This document shows, one piece after another, positions 23,971 to 35,047 of a stretch of DNA of 64,000 nucleotides. Made by a program: the position numbers and the translations under genes. This DNA comes from Brevipalpus yothersi (Eukaryota; Arthropoda; Arachnida; Trombidiformes; Tenuipalpidae). Numbering within the stretch: the stretch's first letter is position 1; the number at the start of each line of letters is the position of its first letter. The stretch is from NCBI GenBank assembly GCA_003956705.1, contig QZCP01000667.1:184623-248622 (forward strand), in the 5' to 3' direction. The notes below the pieces were generated by a model. The model saw only the letters and a program-made list of their open reading frames with translations. It did not search any database and was not told the origin of the DNA.

Positions 23971-25731
23971 TTAAGGATCATAAACTTGAATAAAATGGCT
24001 CCAGTTGGCAATGCAGAAATCAACTTTTTTGTGGTGTAAAACACCTAAATTCTTGCTGTTTAACTCCATAATATAGTTTACTTTCTGATTTTGCCCAAAT
24101 GCTGGCCATTCGATCGGTCCTTGATCAGGGGGAATTCTGAGCAAAAAAATTCCCAGTGTTCAGTAAGTTGGAATGTGATCAGTAGCTTGGTTAGAACTTT
24201 TTCTATGAAGATAGCAACTTACCCTGTTTCAGCAAAATTGATCCATATTTCCATCATTTGACTGCTTAAATCTTGATCAGCTCTATCGTATAAGTCTGGT
24301 TGACGAAAAGGAGCTCCAAATACGAAAGGTAGATCATCTCTATGACAAGGTCCCAAGCTGGGAATTTTTCTACAAATGGAGGAGCTCGAAGTTTTGGGTT
24401 TCTGTGTATGTATATAACCATATACTGAAGGTTGAACTGTTTGTGAAGCATTTGCTATCGAGCTAGCGAACACATATGTTGGACACTTGAAAATCAGATC
24501 ATTAGAGAATTCCCATAATGCTCTTTTGATATCATCTGAATTATCGTTCTCATGAGGCTTGAGATAATGACCAACAAAAAAGTCAGTTGATTGATTATTG
24601 GTGAAAATGTGAATAGCTTTCACTGCTTGATCATAGGTGACATTTCCGAATAGAAGAGAATTATCATAGAAGGAAAGAAAGACAGCTCCATCATCTTTCT
24701 CAGTTCCAACGAAAAGATTTTTGTCTCGATTGAAACTTCCGGTTTCGATTGCTTGTGATGTCGACGTAGGTAGAACATCATCTCCGAATATCGGCAAATA
24801 AGGATTTCCTATCCATCCAACTGGTCTCATGATATCCTCAACTGGAATGTGTTGTAAGCAACTGAGAATGTCAGAATGATCAGCACAACCGACATCTTTG
24901 ATTATTTGATAAGATGCATCAATGGTTGCATTTTTCTGGACAGTCCCAGTCCATAGTGCACCACCATTCATTATAGCATTATTAAAAAGTTTTTCCGATG
25001 CTGGAGAAATTAGATGAAGTCCAACGGACATTGATCCAGCCATCTCTCCAAAAATGGTCACTCTCGATGGATCACCTCTAAATTGCCCAATATTATCTTG
25101 GACCCATTTGAGAGCAAAAATTTGATCACGAAAACCTGCATTCGACTGAATGCTGGGAACAATATCGTTTCCAGGATAAAAGAAGCCAAGATAACCTAAG
25201 CGGAAGTTGAAACTCACAAGAACCACATTGTAGAGAGAAGTCAATGGATTAGGATCAAGTTCATCGATCAGATTCCCGGATCCAACTAGAAAACCACCCC
25301 CATGAATGTACACAATCACTGGTAGCGAAACACTTTGATAGTATGAGTATTCATTGACAAAGACGTTGATGAAAAGACAATCTTCACTTTGATTTATCTT
25401 TGTTGAGCTGAAAGATTAGAATTTCAGTTCGTGAGAGGAGAGACAATCGGAAATAAAAAAGCGAAACTCACTTTCCTTGTTGCATACACATCGATCCATA
25501 CTTTGATCCATCAATTGGGATTTGCCATGGATCAGGCTGGGTGGGTGGAAGAAATCGATTTTCGTTGATCGGTGGCTTGGCGTAAGGAATACCTTTATAT
25601 TCCAAGACGTTCACTCCTCGATATTGGGAAATACTTCCTTGAACTGGACCATATTGAGTTTCAATTTCTGGAGCTACGTTTTCGCCAGAACATGAAGAGA
25701 AAATATAGAGGAAAAACGTTAGAACTATCAT
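23971..25731 (-). CDS. Secreted carboxylesterase-like protein lacking the catalytic serine
   Basis: Exons 25731-25472, 25407-24223 and 24136-23971 join in frame to 536 aa, the usual size for type-B carboxylesterases. Signal peptide (MIVLTFFLYIFSS), EDCLFINVFV (95-104), oxyanion loop IHGGGF (121-126), and DQIFALKWVQDNIGQFRGDPSRVTIFG are all canonical. The nucleophile elbow, normally GESAG, reads GEMAG, with Met209 (codon 25043-25041) in place of serine. The acid-residue motif normally KDEG reads KDDG. The His motif (CHRDDLPFVFG) is kept. Hydrolysis is therefore unlikely, as in neuroligin/glutactin-type homologues, but no transmembrane segment follows. The terminal exon ends at TAA 23973-23971. 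It sits in tandem with the GM2-activator-like gene. A binding or adhesion role is inference. Confidence 0.88.
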
Positions 25732-27054
25732 ATTGATTAGACACGATACAATTGAGAGGTTTTGTCTCCGAATGAGAACAATCTTATTAAACGCCTCTTA
25801 TACATGCAAAACTGTTAGTGCTACATTCGAATTCCAATCGAGGATTCCAAGTGCATGGAAGAGTTCTCATGTTCTTGCAATGTTGTTGCTAGCTTGCTAC
25901 AATTGTCGTTAATTTTTAGATAGTATGAACAATAGAGATCAATTCAAGTCATCAACATAATCTCTCAATTCATTAATTTATTAGCACAATGCAACTCAAT
26001 AATGTAATTACTCACAGACCAAAACTTATTTATTTTCTGAGTTGGACTTGGTATCATGTTTCATAGGGTCCAATGATTCATCCAATTAGTATGATGAATG
26101 ACTAAAAAATTAATATTTTTATTACCTTTACACATAGTACTTGTCTCCGAGAATGCAACCGATTTTTGCTTCGAAGAAGGACAAAAAATTTGAAAACTAT
26201 CCTAGTTAGTTTGAAAGCCCTGAATTTTCATCCAGCTCAAATTATACTTCAAGAACTGTCGATGATTCATGAAAATTTTGAACATTGAATTGAAATGGAA
26301 ACTTTCAATATTTTCATCATTGACAGCTCACAAGAGAGTTTTGATCACCAATGAGCGGAATTGATGGTCGATCAAGAAACCAATCAAATGCTCAAGGTTT
26401 ACAATATGTACAGTTTATTTTTGAGATTATTCTCTTCCATTAACTGTACTAAAGATAGATCAACATGATGTGTAAGAAGAAACTGTCCCATGTTCGAATG
26501 ATTGGTCAAATTGAATCTATTAATCTTTGAGACTGATAACCTAAAGTTTTTCAAATGTAAGAATCAGTTGAAACTCGATGCGTACTTCCTACCGAGCATG
26601 CTATTAATCAAGGGAAAGGTTTTCGTTTGATCGAATAATTTTTGACCAGAGTATAGCCTCTCAAATCGGTTTTCAGATAGAATTTTTCAAGTTGGAACTT
26701 TTAATATTATACCAATGACAATTGTGAGATTAATTTGATTCTTTAAGCTGTTGTTAATATTTAATTAGGAAACTACACAAAACCGAAATGGGATATTTTC
26801 ATTTTGGATGAATACGCAAAAATCATTGTGAGATAACGAAAAAACCACTCAAACGAGAAATCTCAAGGATTGAATGACAAAAATGAAGTTTTACATCAGT
26901 TTCTAGACAGAAAATTGACAGAAAGATAAATATCTCAATGTGAAAGAAAACATAAGTAATGTGAAAGAAGTTTAATCGTGAAAAGTATCAAAGTTAGCTC
27001 GGACTTGGGCTACTTGAGGTCTTAAAGAGAAGCAAATGCTCGAATGACTCTTTT
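25732..27054. other. Intergenic stretch, no gene seen
   Basis: About 1.3 kb of AT-rich DNA holding the esterase promoter and the TMEM33 3' flank. No supported gene. Confidence 0.5.
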
Positions 27055-28009
27055 TTAATGAGCCCTAGTTGGATCTTCTGGCAAACGAGCTGGAGCAAGT
27101 CGACAGCAGACGTCCACAGTCTTCAAAGCTACAGTTCGCAAAAATCCTGGACATTCGGGTCGCATAGAGTAAGCCTCAATAGTAACTCTTAGCTGACGGA
27201 AAGTTTGACATGAGTACGGATTCCTTCTTGATGCGTATCGGAACGTTATGAAGCGATAATAAAAGAATGGTACGAATAAACTGCTCATTCCGGTGATCAG
27301 GGCAAGCAGGATGACTGGCATGATGAATATTTCCGACAAAGCAACTGTTTGCAGTACGGCCGGGGTGTAGCGAGATAGAAACATGGTGAGTTTTTGAAAA
27401 TATTCTCCTCTAACTCCTGTCTCCTCCATCACAGATAATACCGCTCGAATTAAATGGAGGAAAGCAAACAGTGAGATAGGGAACAGAACCATGGTGATTG
27501 GTGTATGATAGAGAAAGATGATTGAATAGAATAAGTAATGACATGAATCTTCGGCAAGAAATTGAGTCCATGTTTCCCGATTTAAGCGAAATGATGATAA
27601 TCGCTGATTGAGGCGGATGGCTGAAGTGGCTCCACTTGCAAGAAGAGCTGAAAATTAGATAAACATGATTAGACAAATAATGAGATGGCCTATGTAAATT
27701 AGGATAAGTGAGACGAATGGAAAATATTCCAGAGTTAAATGAATAATTTCGCCTTAAGGAAATGTTATGGTGAGCTGAAATTAATGATCTGATTTTATTT
27801 GGATTACCTTTCTGATAATAACTGAGCGAGCTTGTATTGGTCAGTATTGGTGCAATGTGAAGTAGAGTAAACATGAGAGTTCCAAAACGTGTGAAGAATA
27901 GGAGACAATTGAGAGGATTATGTTTAATATAGTTCAAAAGTTCATCGAAACTGAATTGACGACGAGTTGGAGTATCACTCGATGGATCAGGACCAGAATC
28001 TGAGGGCAT
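27055..28009 (-). CDS. TMEM33: TMEM33 / Kr-h2 endoplasmic reticulum membrane protein
   Basis: Exons 28009-27808 and 27647-27055 join in frame to 264 aa (human 247). Members are ER/nuclear-envelope multipass proteins (yeast Pom33) that shape ER tubules and bind reticulons. Matches: SYYQKALLASGATSAIRLNQRL across the splice junction, LAEDSCHYLFYSIIF, and TMVLFPISLFAFLH. LSEIFIMPVILLALITG then PFFYYRFITFRYASRRNPY follow, with RLAPARLPEDP at the end. Three to four hydrophobic segments are visible. The intron (160 bp, GTAATC..TTTTCAG) is phase 1. Divergent from VPS51. Confidence 0.93.
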
Positions 28010-29034
28010 CTTGACTCTTAATAATCCAAATAATCAGATGTATGTCGATCGATTAAGTGAAAGCTATTTTTAGAAAGCCAATTAAGGATTCAGGGTTGAA
28101 AAAATAGCAACAATGTGTCCGGAGGATAATTCAATTCACAGATAAAAGATGGATTTCGATAGGGTTGCAATATGTTTATCAAATTTACACACACACTGTG
28201 AATAGAGATAATTTTTCTCCACACACACAAACAATGGCAATAATGATCCTCACAACAAAGATCAATGCTCAATATCGAGAGAGAAAGAGAAAGGCTCAGT
28301 ATTGATCAATATGTATCCCGTTTTTTTTAGATGAATGTTTTCCAGACACACAAAAATCTCAAATCATCTACCAGTCTTGCAGAAAAAAAGAACACAGATC
28401 ACCAGAGAGCTTCAAATCAATTAGCGTCCAGAGATTCACACAATAATTTTAGTGGTAATAATAAAAATGAAATACACATCAATTGGCTACCATTATAATG
28501 AGGATTAAATCACCTTTGAAATCAATGCCAACCAAAATCAATTGTAAATTTCAAGGATAAACAAAATCTTTCTCGAAGCTTTTTTTTTATGTTTTTTTCG
28601 GAGCAAATTTCGGCGGTCTTTTTGAATTGATAATCTCAAATGTTTATGTTTATCTTGTTGATGATAATGTTCTGATGTTATCATGTGTGTATCATGTTAT
28701 GCTTTGAGATGTTTTATGATACTGATTTGATTTAATTTTTTGATTCGATAATTCATTTAGATTTTCTTTCTTGAATCTGCATTTATTTTCATTTTGTGTA
28801 CAGAGTATAGAGATGATAAATTGTTTCAGTGAAAGTGGAATGATAACTATTTAATCTATTGTCAACAGTTTTTGCTGTCTTTGGAATGTAATCGGATGTG
28901 TTCATTTTCTTGATGACACATGTCTGCTGTTTATTAGTAATTTGAAATTGTAAATATTTTCGATTAGGTATATATGATATTTCTCTCTTTTTGAGTAACC
29001 TCAAGTGGATAAGAGTAGACAATTTTAGGTCAAG
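28010..29034. other. Divergent intergenic region (TMEM33 / VPS51)
   Basis: About 1 kb, AT-rich. ATTTTAG just before the VPS51 ATG (29027) could be an acceptor, so an upstream VPS51 exon is possible, but no coding exon with the family's N-terminal motif was found here. Confidence 0.45.
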
Positions 29035-31730
29035 ATGTTGGAAGAATTGTTGAAAAAGTGTAACATTTCTGAGCTTATGGATCACGAAGAGAATCTTCGT
29101 CGACAAATCCAAAGGCTTGACAATGAAATGCAAACACTTGTGTATGAAAATTATAATAAATTCATCAATGCAACTCAAACAGTTAAGAAGGTGAGTCGAA
29201 ATTTGGTTGAACATTTTTTATGGGCTGGAAAGATAGGGGCCTGTATCGATTGCATTCATATTCTGTCCTAATTTTTCCAGATGAGTACTCATTTTGACAA
29301 GATGGAGGATCAATTGAAGCAATTGTCTGAGAATATGGAAAATATAACTGCATGTAGTGAAGGAATATCTAAAAATTTGGTGTCTAGACGCCAAGAACTG
29401 GCAAAATTATCAGCCACTGATGCTGTCCTCAAAAAGCTTCAATTCCTATTCGATTTGCCACCTCGAATGAGAACACTTTTACTCGAAAGACGCTATGCTG
29501 AAGCTGTCACTTCTTATAAACGAGCATCTCCCACTTTGGAGCGTTATGGTCATTTTCCGTTTATCAAGACTATCGAAGAAGAATGTTCCCAGATTTTAAC
29601 CCAACTTAAAGATGAATTATATGGACAGTTATCTGATATTGAGGTGAATATTGATTGTGATGATGGATGAGACGATTTCTAATGAATTTCAATCCCATAG
29701 ATTAATACGCATAACTTGGTTACTATGCTCAATCTACTCATTGAACTGAACGAATCTCCAAATGAACTGGCTGCTGCTTTTCTTGCTGCGTAAGTTTGGT
29801 CAATCCTTCAGGGGTTTCGATAGCTCATTCCTCTTACTCTTGTTTCAGCTCTAGGAAAGTTCTCAACAACAACCTTGACACTATGCGAGAGGAAATTCTT
29901 AACTTTAGCCGGAAAAATACGGTAGAAGGAACCCAAGCAATGGTAAGCCAGATTTTTTGGTCACAAACAATTCTTTAGAAAGCTTCATTATATTTTCAGG
30001 ATGTACTAGAATTCATGGACCTCGCTTCGAATGGGTTTTTGAGCAGCTTGTCAACAACAATCACCTCCTACAAAGAAATTTTCATCAGAAAACTTGCTCT
30101 ATCAGAGAATATTGATGATGATGCTCTAGTTGACAGTATCAAGTCGTTTGTCGGTGAAATGATGGCGGAATTTTTTGAGCAGATCAAGCTTCGTCTCTCT
30201 ATTGAGCCATTCAACACGATCGAGATAGCTCTTTTTGTCAGAGCTTTAGATCGAATGTACAGACGTCTTGAAGTCTTGACTACCGTTTTTGGTTACTACA
30301 ATTTCACTACGGAAGCTTACTCAATCATTTGGGAATCGAGTTCACATCAATGGTGTAAGGCTCTGGAATTGATCAAGACAAAGTTTAGCAACGAGTTAGT
30401 TAATGCAAGACATGGAATCGTCAGCATAACTTCTAGTGAAATCAAGGACCGACCTACATTATCTGATATTCTGGTATCATTGGAAACTACCCTGAGTGAG
30501 TCTGTGAAAGAAGTAGTCAAAAGTTTGGAAGTTTTCATCGGCCCTGAATTATCATATCTATCCAAAACCAATTTTCGTGATGATTTCATACTAGAAATAC
30601 GTGAAAAAATAGTCGTGGCAATCATTAAGCATGTGATCATACTTTCGAGTGATCATTGTAAATCAACCTCATCTGGAGTTCCTCTACTAGTTTTACTGCT
30701 TTCAAGATTGAATCTTGACTTGGATGTGTCAATGATTACCTATTTGATCAACTTCACCGAAGAACAACTATTTATATCACGAGACATGAAACCATATCCT
30801 CACCTAACTCAGCTCAGACAAGCTGCTAGAGAGTCAGCTCAAAACTTGATCAATTGCTATGTTCGACTGGAGGGTCATAGTCTTTCCCAAATGATCAAGA
30901 AGAGTGTTGAAACAAGAGACTGGTCAAGTGGAATCGAGCCACGAGCTGTGAGATCTGTAATGAAAAGAGTGGTTGAAGATGTGTCACTGCTTGATAGCCA
31001 AGTAGGTCAGCTCTACGAGGAAGGTTCTCGTGCTGATCGCAGCTCAGAATCAAGTAGAAGTCGTACCAATTTCAGTGCAATTGGTTTTCCCACCTCAAAA
31101 CAATATCCAAAATCATCATGGAGTTCTTATGGAGCGAGGTAAGTTACACTCTCTTCATGAAATTGAAACAATCTCATGCATCAATTCTCTTCTTTGCGAT
31201 AGCTCAATTGACAATAGCCTAATCAGTAATATTCAGAAACTGTTTTCTGAAAAAATTGAGATATTCAGCCCCGTTGAATTCACCAAACTATCCATAGCTA
31301 CAGGTGTCATCAAGATAGGACTCAAGGTAAACTTTGAGACATCAAGAATGACCTATGATTCAGTTTCTCTTCTCTAACAACTTTTCAGACATTCCTAGAA
31401 TGTGTGAGACTCAGCACATTTAGTAAGTATGGACTCCAACAAGTACAAGTTGATGGCTATTATCTTCAGACTCATCTTTGGCGATTTGTAACTGATGAAA
31501 AGTGAGTTGCCTTCCATTGTAATAAAAATTGTGTAGATTCAGTTAGAACATCTACTTTCAGACTGGTTCAAAATATGATCGAAGAAGTTCTGAGGAGTGC
31601 AATCATAAGATGTATTGAGCCTACTTTGATGGAAATGAGCGTAAGTTTTCTTGCTATCGCTCAACTGATGACTCCGAATTGATCAATTTCATCTTTTCAG
31701 ATCGTTGACAAGATTTGCGAAGGACGTTGA
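29035..31730 (+). CDS. VPS51: VPS51 subunit of the GARP/EARP tethering complex
   Basis: Nine exons: 29035-29190, 29281-29643, 29701-29789, 29849-29942, 30000-31138, 31203-31326, 31389-31501, 31562-31640, 31701-31730; exactly 728 aa (human 782). GARP tethers endosome-derived vesicles at the trans-Golgi, and VPS51 links to syntaxin-6 and Rab6. Seen: DNEMQTLVYENYNKFINAT, then LKKLQFLFDLPPRM, DVLEFMDL, LFVRALDRMYRRL and LLLSRLNLDL. ISQMIKKSVETRDW-type and RAVRSVMKRVVEDVSLLD segments follow, and the C-terminal exons read LLSNIQKLFSEKIEIFSPVEF-like then LQQVQVDGYYLQTHLWRF. Introns are 51-90 bp, phases 0 or 2. The N-terminal tail before ELMDHE is shorter than in human; an upstream exon may be missed. 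Confidence 0.93.
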
Positions 31731-31982
31731 GTAGATAGGGAAAGATGGTTCAAAGGGAACGCGGTCATGACAGAGAAGATTATTTATGTATTCTTTTTAA
31801 ATTATTTTTAATCAATAGATCAATAGTTACGAAAAACTAATTACAAAACTGACTTAATTTTCTTATGTAACATGACGTTTGCCGACATTGAGTGTGAAGC
31901 TATATCAAGGAATTTTCCCACTGAGAGGAGTGAGGTATGAGCAGAGAAGTTCGATAAATTCCTAGAAAACATTCGAATGTTT

Positions 31983-31998
31983 GGCCCTGAAAAGGGCC
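31983..31998 (-). terminator. Histone 3' stem-loop of H2A copy 1
   Basis: GGCCCTTTTCAGGGCC on the minus strand with AA before and AAACA after: the SLBP-bound stem-loop that ends replication-dependent histone mRNAs. Lies about 76 bp after the H2A stop. Confidence 0.95.
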
Positions 31999-32073
31999 GT
32001 TTGAATTATGATTAAAGATGATGCATGATGGAGATGAAAGATGAAATGATGATGAATGATTTCGGATGAGCGT

Positions 32074-32448
32074 TTAAGCCTTCTTTTCGGTCTTCTTTGG
32101 TAGAAGAACGGCCTGGATGTTTGGCAACACACCACCTTGAGCAATGGTCACTCCGGCAAGAAGTTTGTTCAATTCTTCGTCGTTTCTGATGGCCAATTGA
32201 AGATGTCGTGGAATGATACGAGTCTTCTTGTTATCTCGAGCAGCATTACCAGCCAATTCCAAAACTTCAGCGGCAAGATATTCGAGAACAGCAGCCAAGT
32301 AAACTGGAGCACCAGCACCAACACGCTCAGCATAATTACCTTTTCTCAATAGACGATGGATACGTCCGACTGGGAACTGAAGTCCGGCACGGGATGAACG
32401 GGACTTTGCCTTTGACTTGGTCTTACCACCTTTACCACGACCTGACAT
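32074..32448 (-). CDS. H2A: Histone H2A, copy 1
   Basis: Intronless, 124 aa, starting SGRGKGGKTKSKAKSRSSRAGLQFPVGR. Acidic-patch residues, the docking-domain sequence and the C-terminal LLPKKTEKKA are those of canonical replication-dependent H2A; there is no SQ(E/D)Phi H2A.X tail or H2A.Z signature. The ATG at 32448 is preceded by an open frame, but the histone start is unambiguous. Divergently paired with H2B copy 1 through a shared promoter, and its 3' end has the histone stem-loop. The protein is identical to copy 2 at 39220. Confidence 0.98.
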   Translation of the reverse strand: MSGRGKGGKTKSKAKSRSSRAGLQFPVGRIHRLLRKGNYAERVGAGAPVYLAAVLEYLAAEVLELAGNAARDNKKTRIIPRHLQLAIRNDEELNKLLAGVTIAQGGVLPNIQAVLLPKKTEKKA

Positions 32449-32554
32449 GATTATTTGAAATGAATTTGAATTATCTGGTAAAAATACGAAAACTCGAAAA
32501 ACGTCACTGAAAGCTGACTGAGAAAGCAAAACAATTACAAATGATGATCAAGTG

Positions 32555-32699
32555 AGCTTTATATACTGTGAGTGAGACGGTGTAAGTCTCACAAGCCAAT
32601 CAAAACATTTGCTTTGCTTCACCAGCCAATGAGAACAGTTTTGAGTCTTCGTTCTCGTCCGCTTTCACTTGAGCCTCTCTGCTCACAGTATATAAAGCT
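32555..32699. promoter_or_regulatory. Bidirectional H2A/H2B promoter, copy 1
   Basis: The two TATA elements sit in perfect 18-bp inverted repeats, AGCTTTATATACTGTGAG (32555-32572) and CTCACAGTATATAAAGCT (32682-32699). Between them are two CCAAT boxes (32596-32600, 32626-32630). TCAAGTG/CACTTGA sequences lie beside them in inverted orientation. About 155 bp of this module is nearly identical in copy 2. Confidence 0.88.
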
Positions 32700-32808
32700 T
32701 GAAGATCGAAAATCTTGGTTGTGTTTACGTTTGGCTCTTACTCTGTCACTTAATTCATTTCTGATCATTTAGTCAAAGTCTTTGGACATTTCATTTATTT
32801 TGTGAATC

Positions 32809-33183
32809 ATGCCACCCGCTCCAAGTGGAAAAGCCGTCAAGAAGGCCGGTAAGGCCCAAAAAGCTGTTCGTGCTTCTGATAAGAAGAAGAAGAAGAAGCG
32901 ACGAAAGGAATCCTTCTCCATCTACATCTACAAGGTGTTGAAACAAGTCCATCCTGATACTGGTATTTCATCCAAAGCTATGTCAATTATGAACTCTTTC
33001 GTTAATGACATCTTTGAGCGAATTGCTAATGAAGCTTCCCGTTTGGCCCATTACAACAAGCGATCTACCATCACCTCCAGGGAGATCCAGACTGCTGTCC
33101 GACTTCTCTTACCAGGAGAATTGGCCAAACACGCTGTGTCAGAAGGAACCAAAGCCGTCACCAAATACACTTCATCCAAGTAA
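32809..33183 (+). CDS. H2B: Histone H2B, copy 1
   Basis: Intronless, 124 aa, beginning PPAPSGKAVKKAGKAQKAV, with a Lys-rich tail (DKKKKKKRRKES), SIYIYKVLKQVHPDTGISSKAM and the C-terminal AVTKYTSSK containing the ubiquitylation lysine. Replication-dependent type, with TATA at 32689-32697 and a stem-loop 40 bp after the stop. The protein is identical to copy 2. Confidence 0.98.
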   Translation: MPPAPSGKAVKKAGKAQKAVRASDKKKKKKRRKESFSIYIYKVLKQVHPDTGISSKAMSIMNSFVNDIFERIANEASRLAHYNKRSTITSREIQTAVRLLLPGELAKHAVSEGTKAVTKYTSSK

Positions 33184-33223
33184 ATTATCTCATCTTATGA
33201 ATAATCATCCATCATAAACAAAC

Positions 33224-33239
33224 GGCCCTTTTCAGGGCC
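33224..33239 (+). terminator. Histone 3' stem-loop of H2B copy 1
   Basis: GGCCCTTTTCAGGGCC flanked by AAAC and AAACAA. Confidence 0.95.
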
Positions 33240-33594
33240 AAACAATCTTTAGTTTATGAGTAGTGCTCAGCTCTTTTCTATGGTATCTACTTTAAATATT
33301 TTCACTCAGTTTTTGCTTGACAATCAATATTAATAAACATTTTGTGTATAGTCATTAATATTCGTGTTTCAATTTACTCCTAGTATACCGTCTTCAGTGT
33401 TGTGACCTCCGAGAGTACATTTGTTTTATCCGCTCATATATTCAGATGTAAGTGATTCAAATGGTGTGAAAGCGAATTCCGTCATGAATCAAGAGAGCTT
33501 AGTCAAACACATTTTTCTAGTATTGATATTCTTGACCAAAACCGGCGACATGGTGATAGTCTTCATTCGATATTCACTGTCACACATAGTGTGA

Positions 33595-33777
33595 TTACTC
33601 GCTGATGTGATGTCGTGTCGGACTGTGATGAGACAAGGTATGGCCAGCGACCGATGCAGCCGCTGTATTTGAGTATATATTAACCCCTGAAGTTGGCCAG
33701 TATAAGGCTGCAGGTTGAAATAAAGATCTTCCAACCGAAGAAGGCGCCAAACTAGAGTGGACACTGGAAAAGGTCAT
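33595..33777 (-). pseudogene. ERG/FLI-type ETS C-terminal tail, copy A (eroded)
   Basis: 60-aa frame MTFSSVHSSLAPSSVGRS... followed by FQPAALYWPTSG. It resembles the proline/serine/tyrosine-rich C-terminus of ERG/FLI proteins (PYWNSPTGGIYPN). Compared with copy B it ends early (HHISE then stop) and lacks the final STYSYYESGG. In-frame TGA codons lie directly upstream, and no acceptor lets it join in frame to the ETS exon at 33893-34152. Probably a relic. Confidence 0.6.
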
Positions 33778-33892
33778 TTTGGATCATCAAGCCCTTATCA
33801 TTGGAGAGGTAGTAAAAGAAGGTCAATCACTATCATGATTATCTCCAATTTCGATTCACTTATGATGAACACAAGGTATCTAATTGACTTAC

Positions 33893-34152
33893 CGCAAAGT
33901 CAGTCTTATATGCATATCTTTTACCATGGACTTTCTGCATTATATTTTTGTCATAATAGTAGCGCAAAGCTCTACTAAGTTTATCATAATTCATGTTTGG
34001 CTTGCTTTTTCTCATTCCCCATCTTTTAGCGACTTCATCTGGATCGATTAATTTGAATTCACCAGCACTGCCTTCCCATGTGATACAGTTTGAATTGTTG
34101 GCATCTCCTAGAAGCTCAAGCAAAAATTGCCACAACTGAATCTGGCCTGATC
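33893..34152 (-). CDS. Orphan ETS DNA-binding exon, ERG/FLI subfamily
   Basis: A clean exon: ATTTTTTCTCAG acceptor, 260 nt, GTAAGT donor. It starts in phase 1 (GSGQIQLWQFLLELLGD) and ends in phase 0 (YAYKTDFA). It encodes a complete winged-helix ETS domain, including recognition helix residues KLSRALRYYYDKNIM and MRKSKPNMNY. NSNCITWEG and DPDEVAKRWG place it in the ERG/FLI/Ets65A group. The normally invariant YKFDF reads YKTDF. No initiating exon upstream on the minus strand and no in-frame tail exon downstream could be found. It may be part of a partial duplicate of the + strand gene, or an exon of a gene whose other exons I missed. Confidence 0.85.
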
Positions 34153-35047
34153 CTGAGAAAAAATTATACGGAAAAAAGTTAGAAAAAATGATTACCATCA
34201 AATGATCATTTCATCATCATAAAGAAAAGTGTGAGCATAGCGATAATCAAAATAATGGATGTCTATTTCGTCTCATTAATTCTTTTGTAATCTTCTTTCT
34301 CTAATTTAGATTCTCTTTATGGGCTCCTCGCAAATATCAACAAACGAGGAGAGACTATGTATTAGCTTCAATGGCTCATCAGGAAGTCAAGAAATTATTT
34401 ATCAGAGAGAAAAATTTCATCTCTCCTCAAGATGAATCTTCGCCTATCGTGCTCACCATGAGTATTCTCTTCATCATCAATCTTATGAATCTTCCGATGA
34501 CCAAATTTTAGCTAAATATCACCACAAATCAATTATATGGAGAAGTAATCACCTGGACTAGTCAGCCGTCCTTCTGCCCCGAAAATTTGATAGGTAGGAA
34601 AGAAATATCGAAATTAGATTCTGGAGTGATTCAAGTCTCTCGATTCTTGTTTTTCTAGTCCAAAGTCAAATTCTGGTCAACTTATGATTCTCACATATTA
34701 CAAGTACCATTTCACCGAGATTTCTTTGTTCTGCCCTTAATCGATAAAGTTTTCATGTTCTTTTTTAATTATCATATCATCATTATAAAGTTTGTATTTA
34801 ACTCAAAACGAAAATTTTTCTACGATTATACGATCAATACACCAGTATTTGAGCTCGATGAGATTCTCAATAAAAATCAGTTCTGGATTGATAAATCAGG
34901 GACAAAAATTCTAGTCTAAATCAACTTGAAGTCAAAAAAATTCGTGCAAATATTTAAATAAGTCACAAGCTGTTGAATGATCTGTGGTCATCAAAATGAT
35001 GCCACCATCAAAGAGATCAAGTCATTCGAGTGATGTTTTCTCGCTCT

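Larger units (their letters stand above)
33220..33780. repeat. Duplicated block: histone 3' flank plus ETS tail (copy A)
   Basis: From the H2B stem-loop to the ETS tail this stretch is recognisably the same, with substitutions and indels, as 36917-37478 behind H3. Shared landmarks in the same order are the stem-loop, a CAGCTCTT patch, a CAATAAAC-like patch, CGACATGGTGAT, and the ETS tail with CCAGCGACCGATGCAGCCGC. Confidence 0.8.

Noticed and set aside
23793..24044. 83-aa open frame overlapping the end of the esterase gene
   Set aside because: In a different frame from the esterase terminal exon, which already ends naturally at 23971; likely chance.
28789..29214. 141-aa minus-strand open frame over VPS51 exon 1
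   Set aside because: Antisense shadow of the VPS51 first exon and its 5' flank.
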